Assembly: GCF_014205765.1 (NCBI RefSeq)
Contig: NZ_JACIIZ010000001.1
Span: 239,718 to 303,717, forward strand
DNA length: 64,000 nucleotides
Origin: Nitrospirillum iridis
GTDB taxonomy: Bacteria > Pseudomonadota > Alphaproteobacteria > Azospirillales > Azospirillaceae
Direction: 5' to 3'
In this document: positions 18,549-27,708 of the stretch, piece after piece
Layout of the letters: the number at the start of each line of letters is the position of its first letter
Position numbering within the stretch: the stretch's first letter is position 1
Program-made: the position numbers and the translations under genes
The notes under the pieces: model-generated
Databases searched by the model: none
Seen by the model: only the letters and a program-made list of their open reading frames with translations
Told to the model about the DNA's origin: nothing

Positions 18549-19193
18549 TTGGCTGACACCCCAGGTCCCGAGTCCCCGCACGGTCCGCAGGCGGGCGCGG
18601 CGCTCGCCCGGCGCAACCGCCGCATGCTGGTGGGGGCCCTGGCCGTCGTCGCCGGCATGGTGGGCCTCAGCTTCGCCGCCGTGCCGCTCTATCAGGTTTT
18701 CTGCAAGGCCACGGGCTTCGGCGGCACCACCCAGGTGGCGACCAAGGGGGCGGACCGGATTGTGGACCGCGCCGTCACCGTCCGTTTCGATGCCGAGGTC
18801 AATCGTGAGTTGCCCTGGCAATTCCGCCCCGTGCAGAACGCCGTCCAGGTCAAGCTGGGTGAGGTGCGGGAAATCCGGTACCACGCCAAAAACCTGTCGG
18901 ACAAAGCGCTGGTGGGCACCGCCACCTTCAACGTCACACCCGACAAGGCCGGCATCTATTTCAACAAGATCCAATGCTTCTGCTTCACCCGCCAGCGGCT
19001 GGAACCGGGGCAGGAACTCGACATGCCCGTCACCTTTTTCGTCGACCCGTCGCTGGCGGACGATCCGCACATGAAGGACGTCGCCACCATCACCCTGTCC
19101 TATACCTTCTTCCTGGCGGCCGACCAGACGGCGGCGGCCGCGCAGGACGGCCCGCAGGCTCCCCGCGCTCCCGAGGGCCGTCCTGGGGGCTAA
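18549..19193 (+). CDS. ctaG: Cytochrome c oxidase assembly protein CtaG (Cox11)
   Basis: A 214-residue CuB chaperone: one N-terminal membrane helix (residues 25-46) and a periplasmic immunoglobulin-like domain. The copper-binding CFCF motif is present (C143, C145) in IQCFCFTRQRLEPGQ, followed by DMPVTFFVDP. The start is TTG at 18549 with an excellent AGGGAGG 7 bases upstream. It delivers copper to subunit I. A further 204 bp separate it from coxC. Confidence 0.95.
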   Translation: MADTPGPESPHGPQAGAALARRNRRMLVGALAVVAGMVGLSFAAVPLYQVFCKATGFGGTTQVATKGADRIVDRAVTVRFDAEVNRELPWQFRPVQNAVQVKLGEVREIRYHAKNLSDKALVGTATFNVTPDKAGIYFNKIQCFCFTRQRLEPGQELDMPVTFFVDPSLADDPHMKDVATITLSYTFFLAADQTAAAAQDGPQAPRAPEGRPGG

Positions 19194-19397
19194 AGCGTCC
19201 CCAGGCAATGGCTTCGTCGTCACACGATCTCTGGGCCGCACAACCTCTGGACGGGGACGGCAGGAAAGTTTACCAAGGGAGTGTCCAGTCCCCGCCCGGC
19301 GTGGCGGGGATCAGGGAGGGCACCATAAGGACCGGGGCGGCAATGTCCGCCATCATCTGACGACCACGCGTTGTTTTGATCCGAGGGAAACAAAAAC

Positions 19398-20267
19398 ATG
19401 GCTGAAGTCCAGGCTCACTCCGCTCCCGGAAACTCTGAGGGCATAAAGCAGCCCTACCATCTGGTGGACCCCAGCCCATGGCCCTTGGTCGCCGCCATCG
19501 CGGCTGGCCTGTTGACCAGCGGCACCGTGCTGGGCATGCATGGCCATGGCTGGATCCTGGCCATCATCGGCGGTCTGGGCGTGCTGGGCGTCATGTTCGC
19601 CTGGTGGCGCGATGTCATCGGCGAATCGGTGGTGCGCAAGCTGCACACCCCGGTGGTGAAGATTGGCCTGCGCTACGGCATGTCGCTGTTCATCGCGTCC
19701 GAGGTCATGTTCTTCGTGGCCTTCTTCTGGGCCTTCTTCGATACCAGCATCTATTTCAACGAGGCGGGGCAGGTCGCCCGCACGGCCGCCAACGGCGGCA
19801 TGTGGCCGCCCAAGGGGATCGAGCCGGTCAACCCCTTCGACATGCCCATCCTGATGACCGTCATCCTGCTGCTGTCGGGCACCACCGTCACCTGGGCGCA
19901 CCATGCCCTGGTGGAGGGCCGCAACAAGGAAGCGGCCAAGGCCCTGGGCTTCACCATCCTGCTGGGCCTGCTGTTCAGCTGCTTCCAGGCCTACGAATAC
20001 ATCCATGCCGAGTTCGGTTTCGCCCAGAACGCCTACACCTCGGCCTTCTTCATGGCGACCGGTTTCCACGGCTTCCACGTCATCGTCGGCACCATCTTCC
20101 TGATCGTGTGCTTCTTCCGCACCCGCGCCGGCCACTTCACGCCCAAGAGCCACTTCGGCTTCGAGGCGGCGGCCTGGTACTGGCATTTCGTCGACGTGGT
20201 CTGGCTGTTCCTGTTCATCAGCATCTACTGGTGGGGTTCCACGCCGCGCGGCGTGATCCCGCACTGA
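19398..20267 (+). CDS. coxC: Cytochrome c oxidase subunit III
   Basis: A 289-residue subunit III with seven membrane helices. The start KQPYHLVDPSPWPL and the segments RYGMSLFIASEVMFFVAFFW, PKGIEPVNPF, TWAHHALVEG and GFHGFHVIVGTIFL are family signatures, and it ends with HFVDVVWLFLFISIYWWG. The conserved Glu of the SEVMFF motif is intact. GAGGGAAAC precedes the ATG. DUF983 and SURF1 genes follow. Confidence 0.97.
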   Translation: MAEVQAHSAPGNSEGIKQPYHLVDPSPWPLVAAIAAGLLTSGTVLGMHGHGWILAIIGGLGVLGVMFAWWRDVIGESVVRKLHTPVVKIGLRYGMSLFIASEVMFFVAFFWAFFDTSIYFNEAGQVARTAANGGMWPPKGIEPVNPFDMPILMTVILLLSGTTVTWAHHALVEGRNKEAAKALGFTILLGLLFSCFQAYEYIHAEFGFAQNAYTSAFFMATGFHGFHVIVGTIFLIVCFFRTRAGHFTPKSHFGFEAAAWYWHFVDVVWLFLFISIYWWGSTPRGVIPH

Positions 20268-20323
20268 TGCCCGGCCGGCCATTCCGTTGCTGACGGCCCC
20301 CCGTTTCAAAACGGAAAATCGCC

Positions 20324-20731
20324 TTGGACGCTGATGCCTCCCCTGTCGCCCCGATCCTGGCGGGCTTGCGCTGCAAGTGCCCCCGCTGCGGTCGGGGCGA
20401 TCTGTTCGTGGGCTACCTCACGGTGGCCGAGCGCTGCGCCGTCTGCGGCCTGGAGCTTGCCCGGGGCGACAGCGGTGACGGCCCGGCCGTCTTTCTCATC
20501 TTCATCCTGGGCTTCGTCATCGTGCCGGTGGCGCTGATGGTGTCCATGCGCGTGGACTGGCCCCTGTGGCTGACCGGCCTGGTCTGGGGCGTGGTCATAC
20601 TGGGGGGCACGCTGGGGCTGTTGCGTCCGGCCAAGGGCGTGGTGTTCGCCCTGCAGTACCGGTACCGCCGCGCCGAATTCGACGATCCCGACCACACCGA
20701 TTCCGATAGCGATAGGAACCCTGGCGCATGA
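20324..20731 (+). CDS. DUF983 family membrane protein
   Basis: A 135-residue protein with an N-terminal zinc-ribbon-like pair CKCPRCG and CAVCG, then two membrane helices (about residues 55-75 and 82-102). This is the DUF983 layout, commonly encoded beside SURF1 and coxC in alphaproteobacteria. The only in-frame start near the conserved region is TTG at 20324. The stop overlaps the SURF1 start (ATGA). The biochemical role is unknown; genomic context links it to oxidase assembly. Confidence 0.85.
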   Translation: MDADASPVAPILAGLRCKCPRCGRGDLFVGYLTVAERCAVCGLELARGDSGDGPAVFLIFILGFVIVPVALMVSMRVDWPLWLTGLVWGVVILGGTLGLLRPAKGVVFALQYRYRRAEFDDPDHTDSDSDRNPGA

Positions 20732-21516
20732 CCTCCTCTTCCACCGCTTCGGGCGCCGCGACCCCGTCGGGCACCGGTACCCCGGGCCGTCCCGCGAAGG
20801 GGCGCCGGCGGTTCCGTCCCACCTTCTGGGGCGGCCTGGTGGCCGGCGGCGCCATCCTTTTCATGGCGGGCCTGGGCACTTGGCAGGTGCAGCGGCTGTT
20901 CTGGAAGCAGGGCATCCTGGACCACATCCAGCAACAGATGGCCGCAAGCCCCACCGATCTACCGGCGCATATCGACGAGCCTAAGGCCTGGGACTATCGC
21001 CGGGTGCGGATCACCGGCCACTTCCTGAATGATCGTGAGCTGTATCTGGGCGCCCGCTCGCTGAAGGGCGCGCCGGGCTATGACGTCGTCACCCCCTTCG
21101 TACGGGCCGATGGCGCGGGTGTGGTGCTGGTGGATCGCGGCTGGGTCCCCACCCAGGGCAAGGACCCCGCCCGCCGGCCGGAAGGCCAGCTGGAGGGGGA
21201 GGTGACTGTGGAAGGCGTGGCCCGGGTGCCCCCGGCCCGGGGCTGGATGCAGCCTGACAACCTGGTGAATGATAATTTCTGGCTGTGGTACGACCTGCCG
21301 GCCATGGCGGCCAAGGCGGGAACGGATGTGCCGGCGCCGGTGGTGGTGGAGGCCGGTGGCACCCCCAACCCCGGCGGCTTCCCCGTGGGTGGCCAGACCC
21401 GGGTCACCGTCCCCAACGACCATCTGCAATACGCCCTCACCTGGTACTGCCTGGCCGTCGCCCTGGCCGTCATCGCCTATCTGCGCTTCAGCCGCGTGGA
21501 GATGGAGGAAGCGTGA
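20728..21516 (+). CDS. SURF1 family cytochrome c oxidase assembly protein
   Basis: A 262-residue SURF1 protein, needed for correct heme a placement in subunit I. It has two terminal membrane helices (about residues 32-50 and 232-250) flanking a periplasmic domain. GLGTWQVQRLFWK, RRVRITGHFLNDRELYLGAR and VLVDRGWVP are the family's conserved blocks, and the C-terminal NDHLQYALTWYCLAVALAVI closes it. It is translationally coupled to the DUF983 gene. It is the last gene of the oxidase cluster. Confidence 0.94.
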   Translation: MTSSSTASGAATPSGTGTPGRPAKGRRRFRPTFWGGLVAGGAILFMAGLGTWQVQRLFWKQGILDHIQQQMAASPTDLPAHIDEPKAWDYRRVRITGHFLNDRELYLGARSLKGAPGYDVVTPFVRADGAGVVLVDRGWVPTQGKDPARRPEGQLEGEVTVEGVARVPPARGWMQPDNLVNDNFWLWYDLPAMAAKAGTDVPAPVVVEAGGTPNPGGFPVGGQTRVTVPNDHLQYALTWYCLAVALAVIAYLRFSRVEMEEA

Positions 21517-21601
21517 ACGAGGGCCTGGGGGTGTCTGCGGCCTGAAAAAGGAGGACAAGCGCGAGGGTGTGGATGTGCCCGCCCGGCGTTTGTGGGAAAA
21601 C

Positions 21602-22171
21602 TCAAGGAGCCCCCACCCGTGCCGCCTTGGCCGCCCGGGTTTCCAAGGTGGCCCGGCTGGCGGCGGGCATGGTGACGGGCCGCAGGGCCAGATGGGTGAT
21701 GCGGAAGCCGCTGCCGTGGGGGAAGCGCCGTTCCAGCCGACCGCGGGCGCCCGTATCGTCCGCCGCCCACAGCAGGAAACGCCGGCGCTGCCACGGCACG
21801 GCGGCGGGCAGGGCGTTGTCGGCGACGGTGCCGCCCACCTCCACCGTGGCGATCCAGGCGGAGTCGGTCGGATTGCGCCGTTCCTCCAGCACGAAAATGC
21901 GGTTTTCCGGCCGGGACAAGCGCTTGGCCTCCTGTTCCAGCCGCGCGCTTTCGTCCTGAAGTGTTTCCAGCGTCAGCAGGATGTGGCGGCGCTGCTGCTT
22001 CATGGCGTAGGTGGCGCGGGCCAGGCGCCGGATGCGCTCGTTCTGGTCCCGTCGGCGGGTCACGGCCTGACGACGGCGGACCTTGGCCTGCCGGACGCGG
22101 CTCCAGGCGCGTTCGCCCATGATGCCCACGGTCACCGCCACGGCCAACAGGCTCAGCAACAAGGCCATCAT
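21602..22171 (-). CDS. Membrane-anchored coiled-coil protein of unknown function
   Basis: A 189-residue protein with one N-terminal membrane helix (MMALLLSLLAVAVTVGIMG), a very basic segment (RVRQAKVRRRQAVTRRRDQ) and a long helix, likely coiled coil (residues 30-75). A mixed C-terminal domain contains FVLEERRNPTDSAWIATVEV. The ATG at 22171 has AGGGGGA 8 bases upstream; the frame to 22345 overlaps the upstream gene and is not used. It lies 11 bp after the next gene, with which it forms a two-gene operon. I do not recognise a family. Confidence 0.7.
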   Translation of the reverse strand: MMALLLSLLAVAVTVGIMGERAWSRVRQAKVRRRQAVTRRRDQNERIRRLARATYAMKQQRRHILLTLETLQDESARLEQEAKRLSRPENRIFVLEERRNPTDSAWIATVEVGGTVADNALPAAVPWQRRRFLLWAADDTGARGRLERRFPHGSGFRITHLALRPVTMPAASRATLETRAAKAARVGAP

Positions 22172-22182
22172 GACACGTCCCC

Positions 22183-22752
22183 CTATCCGCCCTTGGTTTC
22201 GTCGCCGGCCTTCGCCGCCCCGCTGTTGGCCAGCTGGATGCTCAACAGCACATAGCCGAGCGGGGCGGGGAAATAGCGTTGCAGGTCGCGCCGGGCGTCG
22301 GCCAGGTTCTCCGACCACACCTCGATCATCTGCGGGCTCGCCCACTCCGGGTCCAGGGCCACGGGGTTCCTGGTGTCGGTTTGGGCCTGCTGGACCAATC
22401 GGTTGACCATCCAGGCGACGAAGCGGTTCAGGCCGGCATCCTCGCGCCCGACCACCCGCACCGGGGCCAGCGCGCTGCGGCGCGCGTCCTCCAATTCCTT
22501 GTCCAGCGCGTAGCGACGGCGGCGCGCCTCGCCCAGGGCGGTCTGCAGACCGGCCAGTTCCTGGCGCAGATCGGATTCGCGCGACTCCAGCCTGTTTTCG
22601 ATCTGGGCGCCCAGGGGCAGGCGGCTGGCGGCATGGCGCACCTCCGGCTGGCGTTCCACCGCCGCCTCGCCCAGCCTACCGACAATAAGGGTGATCAGGC
22701 CCGCCACCACCGCCAGGATGCCGGCCAGCATGATCGCGTGCAGAAGCCCCAT
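22183..22752 (-). CDS. Membrane-anchored coiled-coil protein of unknown function (partner of the next gene)
   Basis: A 189-residue protein, the same length as its downstream neighbour. It has an N-terminal membrane helix (LHAIMLAGILAVVAGLITLI) and a long charged helix with heptads (residues 45-95, NRLESRESDLRQELAGLQTA). A C-terminal part carries WASPQMIEVWSENLADARRD. The start at 22752 has GGAAA upstream. The two proteins share layout rather than obvious sequence, suggesting a membrane complex. Divergent from thrC. Function is unknown. Confidence 0.7.
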   Translation of the reverse strand: MGLLHAIMLAGILAVVAGLITLIVGRLGEAAVERQPEVRHAASRLPLGAQIENRLESRESDLRQELAGLQTALGEARRRRYALDKELEDARRSALAPVRVVGREDAGLNRFVAWMVNRLVQQAQTDTRNPVALDPEWASPQMIEVWSENLADARRDLQRYFPAPLGYVLLSIQLANSGAAKAGDETKGG

Positions 22753-23075
22753 GTTTCCGCGGAACGCCCCATCTGATGATCCCCACGCGCCCCGGAACCG
22801 ATGTGTCGGTCCAGGCTGCCTCAACGGGGGATGCTGCTATTGAACGGCGGGGCCCCGCCCAACCGTCGTTCCTATTGCACCGCAACCGGCGCGACTTTCC
22901 AAGTGTCATTTCCATGCATTTTAGATGTCGTTTGGGAGTGGGGAGGCCCCTTGACCGGCGCCCATCCGCCGGGCCGCGCATCCCCCATGCGAATCACCCA
23001 TGCCCCCCGGGGGTTGGGCCACTTGCGGGACCTTGCGGGCACTGGCTACTGTAGGGGTTCGGGTACAGTCGAGGG
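22753..23075. other. 323-bp divergent intergenic region upstream of thrC
   Basis: No gene is seen. Near thrC there is a possible vegetative promoter, TTGCGG at 23023-23028 and TACTGT at 23047-23052 with an 18-base spacer, followed by GAGGG and the thrC ATG. The middle is locally AT-richer (around 22890-22930). No strong hairpin is evident. Confidence 0.4.
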
Positions 23076-24500
23076 ATGCCTAGGGTGGATTACATCAGCA
23101 CGCGGGGCCGGGCGCCGGTCTTAGGCTTTGAGGACGCGCTTCTGGCGGGGCTGGCCCGGGACGGTGGCCTGTATGTGCCGGCGGCGTGGCCGTCCTTCGA
23201 CGCCGCCGCTTTGCGCGCCTTGCGTGGCCTCAGCTATGGTGAGCTTGCGACACGGGTAATGTCCCCCTTCATGGCCGGTGCCATTGCCGACGATGAGTTG
23301 CGAGCCCTGGTCCATGACGCGTATGGCAGTTTCGCGCATGCCGCCATCACCCCCCTGACCCAGCTGGGGCAGGAGGATTGGGTGCTGGAGCTGTTCCACG
23401 GCCCCACGCTGGCCTTCAAGGATGTGGCGTTGCAGCTGCTGGGCCGCCTGTTCGACCACGTGCTGGCCAAGCGCGGACGCCGCATCACCGTGGTGGGCGC
23501 CACCTCCGGCGATACCGGTTCCGCCGCCATCGAAGCCTGCCGCGACCGTGAGCTGGTGGACATCGTCATCCTGCACCCCAAAGGCCGCACGTCTGAGGTG
23601 CAGCGCCGGCAGATGACCACCGTGCTGTCGCCCAACGTGCACAACGTGGCGCTGGAAGGCACGTTCGATGACTGCCAGGCCATCGTGAAGGCCCTGTTCA
23701 ATGACCAGGCCTATCGGGATGAGCTGAACATCTCCGCCGTCAATTCCATCAACTGGGCCCGCATCCTGGCCCAGGTGGTCTATTACGTGGCGGCGGGCGT
23801 GGCTCTGGGCGCGCCGGACCGGGAGGTCGCCTTCGCCGTGCCCACCGGCAACTTCGGCAATGTCTATGCCGCCTACGGCGCGCGAAATCTGGGCCTGCCC
23901 ATCCGGAGGCTGGTGGTGGGCACCAACAGCAACGACATCCTGACCCGCTTCTTCCAGTCCGGCACCATGGCCACCAACGGCGTCGTGCCCACCATCAGCC
24001 CCAGCATGGACATCCAGGTGTCCAGCAACTTCGAACGCCTGCTGTTCGACCTGCTGGGCCGCGACGGCGCCGCCGTGACGGCGGTGATGGACGGCTTCGC
24101 CGCGTCCGGCCGCTTCACGGTGGATGAGCGGCAGCTGGCCCAGGCGCGCGGCTTGTTCGACGGCTTCCGCGCCGATGAGGCCGCGACGGCCGAGACCATG
24201 CGCCGGGTGTTCGCGACGACAGGCTATCTGCTCGACCCGCACACGGCGGTGGGCGTGCATGCCGCCGCCCAGGCGCGGGCATCCGGCGCCGTCCCGGCCG
24301 ATGTCCCGCTGATTTCCCTGGCGTGCGCCCACCCGGCCAAGTTCCCCGACGCGGTCAAGGCCGCCACCGGCGTGCACCCGCCGCTACCCCGCCATTTGGC
24401 CGACCTTTATGAGCGGGAGGAGCGCGTGACCGTGCTGCCCAACGATGTGGAGGCGGTCAAGGCCTTCGTGCGCGCCAAGTCCCGCGTGGTGGCGGCATGA
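23076..24500 (+). CDS. thrC: Threonine synthase
   Basis: A 474-residue PLP enzyme that converts O-phosphohomoserine to threonine. The PLP lysine is K115 in HGPTLAFKDVALQLLG, and the phosphate loop GATSGDTGSAAIEA follows. The N-terminus (VDYISTRG) and length match the long proteobacterial class. Homoserine kinase thrB lies 34 kb away in the window. The stop overlaps the protease start (ATGA). Confidence 0.97.
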   Translation: MPRVDYISTRGRAPVLGFEDALLAGLARDGGLYVPAAWPSFDAAALRALRGLSYGELATRVMSPFMAGAIADDELRALVHDAYGSFAHAAITPLTQLGQEDWVLELFHGPTLAFKDVALQLLGRLFDHVLAKRGRRITVVGATSGDTGSAAIEACRDRELVDIVILHPKGRTSEVQRRQMTTVLSPNVHNVALEGTFDDCQAIVKALFNDQAYRDELNISAVNSINWARILAQVVYYVAAGVALGAPDREVAFAVPTGNFGNVYAAYGARNLGLPIRRLVVGTNSNDILTRFFQSGTMATNGVVPTISPSMDIQVSSNFERLLFDLLGRDGAAVTAVMDGFAASGRFTVDERQLAQARGLFDGFRADEAATAETMRRVFATTGYLLDPHTAVGVHAAAQARASGAVPADVPLISLACAHPAKFPDAVKAATGVHPPLPRHLADLYEREERVTVLPNDVEAVKAFVRAKSRVVAA

Positions 24501-25768
24501 GCGCCGGGACGGGTATCCAGGTCACCACCCTGGACAATGGCCTGCGCGTCGTCACCGACAGCATGGTGGGCGTGGAGACGGTGTCACTGGGCGTATGGGT
24601 CGGTGTCGGCACCCGGGATGAGACGCCGGAGGTCAATGGCGTCGCCCATCTGGTGGAGCATATGCTGTTCAAGGGCACGCCCAAGCGCGACGCCTACCAG
24701 ATCAGCAGCCAGATCGAGGATGTGGGCGGGCATCTGAACGCCTACACCACGCGCGAGCACACGGCCTATTACGGCAAGGTGCTCAAGGAGGACGCGGCCC
24801 TGGCGCTGGACATCGTGTCGGACATGGTGCAGCACGCCAGCCTGGACGCCGAGGAGCTGGTGAAGGAACGCACGGTCGTCCTGCAGGAGATTGGCCAGGC
24901 CGAGGATACGCCCGACGACATCATCTTCGATCATTTCCAGGCGACAGCCTTCCCAGGTCAGGCGCTGGGTCGCCCGGTGCTGGGCCTGCCGGAGATCGTG
25001 GAAAAGCTCAGCCGGGACGACCTGACGGCTTACGTCCAAGGCCACTATTCCGGCCCCGCCATGGTGGTCGCCGCCTCCGGCCGCATTGAACACGCCCGTA
25101 TGGTGGAGATGGCGGGCGAGATGTTCGGCGACCTGCCCAAGCCGCAGTCCTGGGTGCAGGAGACGGCCACTTATCACGGCGGCGATTTCCGCGACGAACG
25201 TGACCTGGAGCAGACCCATCTGGTGTTGGGGTTCGAGGCCGTGGGCGTCCATCATGAGGACAACTACGCCACCCAGGTGCTATCCACCCTGCTGGGCGGG
25301 GGCATGTCGTCCCGACTGTTCCAGGAAGTGCGGGAGAAGCGCGGTCTGGTCTACAGCATCTACAGCTTCGCCAGCCATTTCGCCGAGACCGGCCTGTTCG
25401 GCATCTATGCCGGCACCGGGCCGGAGCAGGTGGCGGAATTGGTGCCCGTCGTCTGCGGCGAAGTTGTCGGCGTGGTGGGCACCATCCGGGAGGAGGAGGT
25501 GGCCCGCGCGCGCGCGCAGTTGAAGTCCAGCCTGGTCATGGCGCTGGAAAGCAGCATGGCGCGGTGTGAGCAGGTGGGGCAGCAGATGCTGATCCACGGC
25601 CGCCCGATCCCGGTGGCGGAGATGCTGGCGCGGGTGGACGCTGTGGATGTGGCGGCGGTGGAGCGGTGCGCTCGGCGTCTGCTGGACAGCGCGCCGGTGG
25701 TGACGGCCCTGGGGCCGCTGGACGGGTTGGAATCGTATGACCGCATCCGGACCCGCCTGGGTCACTGA
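24497..25768 (+). CDS. M16 family zinc peptidase (processing-peptidase-like)
   Basis: A 423-residue M16B peptidase resembling mitochondrial processing peptidase beta. The inverted zinc motif HLVEH is at residues 51-55, with the distal Glu in VVLQEIGQAEDTPDD. GGGMSSRLFQEVREKRGLVYSIYSF-type sequence in the second half is typical. It is cytoplasmic or periplasmic (no signal peptide seen). Coupling to thrC by ATGA is a common alphaproteobacterial arrangement. Confidence 0.93.
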   Translation: MSAGTGIQVTTLDNGLRVVTDSMVGVETVSLGVWVGVGTRDETPEVNGVAHLVEHMLFKGTPKRDAYQISSQIEDVGGHLNAYTTREHTAYYGKVLKEDAALALDIVSDMVQHASLDAEELVKERTVVLQEIGQAEDTPDDIIFDHFQATAFPGQALGRPVLGLPEIVEKLSRDDLTAYVQGHYSGPAMVVAASGRIEHARMVEMAGEMFGDLPKPQSWVQETATYHGGDFRDERDLEQTHLVLGFEAVGVHHEDNYATQVLSTLLGGGMSSRLFQEVREKRGLVYSIYSFASHFAETGLFGIYAGTGPEQVAELVPVVCGEVVGVVGTIREEEVARARAQLKSSLVMALESSMARCEQVGQQMLIHGRPIPVAEMLARVDAVDVAAVERCARRLLDSAPVVTALGPLDGLESYDRIRTRLGH

Positions 25769-25807
25769 GAAACGGCGACGAACCGGGGCAGGGAGGGGCT
25801 CAAGGCG

Positions 25808-26398
25808 GTGATACGGCTGTTGAACGCCGATATCCTCAGCACACCGGCCATCCGCCTGGATGGGCAGCAGGTCTATCTGCGCCCGGCCCAGGTGAAGGAT
25901 TGGCGGGACTGGGCCGATCTGCGGGAACGCAGCCGGGATTTCCTGGCGCCGTGGGAACCCACCTGGCCGGCCGATGCCCTGCTCCGTCCCTCCTTCCTGC
26001 GCCGGGTCCGCCGTCAGGCGGCGGAATGGCGCAATGATGAGGCCTACAGCTTCCTCATCTTTGAACGCTCATCCGACCGGCTGGTGGGCGGCATCGGCCT
26101 GTCCAACATCCGCCGCGGCGTGGCCCAGATGGGCACCATGGGCTATTGGGTGGGCAAGCCCCACGCGCGGCGCGGCTATACCAGCGAGGCGGCCATCGTG
26201 GCGTTGGGCTTCGCTTTCGGCCAGCTGGGCCTGCACCGGGTGGAGGCCGCCTGCCTGCCCACCAACCAGCCCAGCCAGGGCCTGCTGGAGAAGGTGGGCT
26301 TTGTGCGAGAGGGGTATGCGCGCGGCTATCTGCGCATCGATGGCCGTTGGGCCGATCATGTGCTGTACGCCATCCTGCGCGATGATTGGCGCGGTTGA
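25808..26398 (+). CDS. GNAT acetyltransferase, RimJ/RimL-like
   Basis: A 196-residue GNAT enzyme that uses acetyl-CoA to acetylate an amino group, in this subgroup usually the N-terminus of a ribosomal protein. GYWVGKPHARRGYTSEAAI contains the acetyl-CoA-binding R/Q-x-x-G-x-G/A-like loop, and RVEAACLPTNQPSQGLLEKV followed by GF is the RimJ/RimL hallmark. The start is GTG at 25808 with AGGGAGGGG upstream. The true substrate is unknown. Confidence 0.85.
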   Translation: MIRLLNADILSTPAIRLDGQQVYLRPAQVKDWRDWADLRERSRDFLAPWEPTWPADALLRPSFLRRVRRQAAEWRNDEAYSFLIFERSSDRLVGGIGLSNIRRGVAQMGTMGYWVGKPHARRGYTSEAAIVALGFAFGQLGLHRVEAACLPTNQPSQGLLEKVGFVREGYARGYLRIDGRWADHVLYAILRDDWRG

Positions 26399-26484
26399 CG
26401 GTTTGTAGTCGGCCACGGCGGCTTTAACGCCGGTGACCCGATGGCCGACCGTGGCGGTCGACTGTGGCGCGGCTCATCGACAAA

Positions 26485-26513
26485 CAAAAGCGGCGCCCCG
26501 TGAGGGACGCCGC
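26485..26513 (-). terminator. Rho-independent terminator of the phasin gene
   Basis: Read on the minus strand, GCGGCGTCCC and GGGGCGCCGC pair around a 4-base loop (one G-T pair), followed by TTTTG. It starts 26 bp after the phasin stop. Confidence 0.85.
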
Positions 26514-26539
26514 CTTGAACTTTCGCGCTATCGAAAGGC

Positions 26540-27022
26540 TCAGTGCTTCAGCTGGGCCTTGGCGATCGCCGCCTTCACTTCCTCGATGCTTTCCTTCACG
26601 CGGTTGGACAGCACGTCGGCGGCTTCGCTGTTGGACTTGGCGACCAGCTCGGCCAGTTCCTTGATGTTGGCCAGCGCCTTTTCGAAGGCGGTCTTGACCA
26701 GCTCAGCCTGCTTCGCGACCTTGTCTTCCGGCGAACCGACGGACAGGAAGTCGGAAACCACGGAGGAGGTCTCCTCCAGGCTCTGGCGCAGGATTTCGGC
26801 CTGGCGGCGCAGGACGGCCTGGATGCCTTCCACGGCCAGCTGGTTGGCGGCCGTCACGGCCTCGATGTTCTTCCGCTGGGCGGAGACGAAGGCGTCGACA
26901 TCGATGCCGGGCACCTTGTAGTCAGCCAGCGTCTTGCTGAAATCGATCTTGGTGAATTCCGCGAACTTGGACGGATCGAAGAACTTCGTCATGTCGAAAT
27001 CGAGAAACGGGTTGGTCGCCAT
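26540..27022 (-). CDS. Phasin family protein
   Basis: A 160-residue phasin, a helical protein that coats polyhydroxyalkanoate granules. It has the typical start (NPFLDFDMTKFFDPSKFAEF), the central FVSAQRKNIEAVTAANQLAV and a long amphipathic helical region rich in Ala, Glu and Lys. AGGGAAC lies ahead of the ATG. It is monocistronic with its own terminator and no PHA synthesis gene nearby. Confidence 0.93.
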   Translation of the reverse strand: MATNPFLDFDMTKFFDPSKFAEFTKIDFSKTLADYKVPGIDVDAFVSAQRKNIEAVTAANQLAVEGIQAVLRRQAEILRQSLEETSSVVSDFLSVGSPEDKVAKQAELVKTAFEKALANIKELAELVAKSNSEAADVLSNRVKESIEEVKAAIAKAQLKH

Positions 27023-27209
27023 AGTGTCAGTTCCCTATACGGCTTGCGCCGCTGCGGTGCGGCAATTCCGAGGGGATAATGCTCGGGGAGGCCCGGCCGG
27101 TCAACCGTTTTTGTGCACCGCACAATGAACTCTTTAGGCTAGTGCGCCCCGCCGGGTACCGCCACAGGTCGAACTGGTCACGGAGGTGCATTGGGCGCCG
27201 CCGGTCCGC

Positions 27210-27704
27210 CTAGGCGACGTCCACGACCCGCGCGCCCGCCAGGCGGGCCAGGACGTCCGGGGCAATGGGAAACACGGCGTTAGGGGTGCCCGCTGCCGCC
27301 CAAACCGTAGGAAAAGACAGCAAACGCCGGTCGAACAATGTGACGGGCGTCACCGCGTGACCCAATGGTGGAACACCGCCGATAGGGTAACCGGTGGTCA
27401 ATCGCACGAATTCCGGATCCGCCCGCACCAGCCGGTCGCCATTCAGACGGTCCGCCAGGGCGCGGGCCACCAGCGCCTCGTTGATACGGGTGGCGCCGGA
27501 CGCGACCACCAGGACGGGGTTGTTCGTTTCGCGTGTGCGAAAAACGATTGACTTGGCAATCTGTGCTGCGTCGCACCCGATCACGGCCGCGGCCTCCCCC
27601 GCCGTGCGGGTGGCCGCGGCGAATTCCACGACATGGATGGGCTGGCCCAGGTCGTTCAGCAGGTTCTGGATCTTCTGCGCGCTGGGGCTGAGGGGACCGG
27701 CCAT
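27210..27704 (-). CDS. YbaK/EbsC-type aminoacyl-tRNA deacylase
   Basis: A 164-residue YbaK-fold protein of the group that hydrolyses mischarged tRNA such as Cys-tRNA(Pro). VFRTRETNNPVLVVASGATR and RLTTGYPIGGVPPLGH, with the conserved G-x-x-P-G/P region, are diagnostic. The ATG at 27704 lies 4 bp after the proC stop, so the genes are co-transcribed; the longer frame to 27746 overlaps proC. The tRNA specificity cannot be read from sequence. Confidence 0.88.
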   Translation of the reverse strand: MAGPLSPSAQKIQNLLNDLGQPIHVVEFAAATRTAGEAAAVIGCDAAQIAKSIVFRTRETNNPVLVVASGATRINEALVARALADRLNGDRLVRADPEFVRLTTGYPIGGVPPLGHAVTPVTLFDRRLLSFPTVWAAAGTPNAVFPIAPDVLARLAGARVVDVA

Positions 27705-27708
27705 GGTG

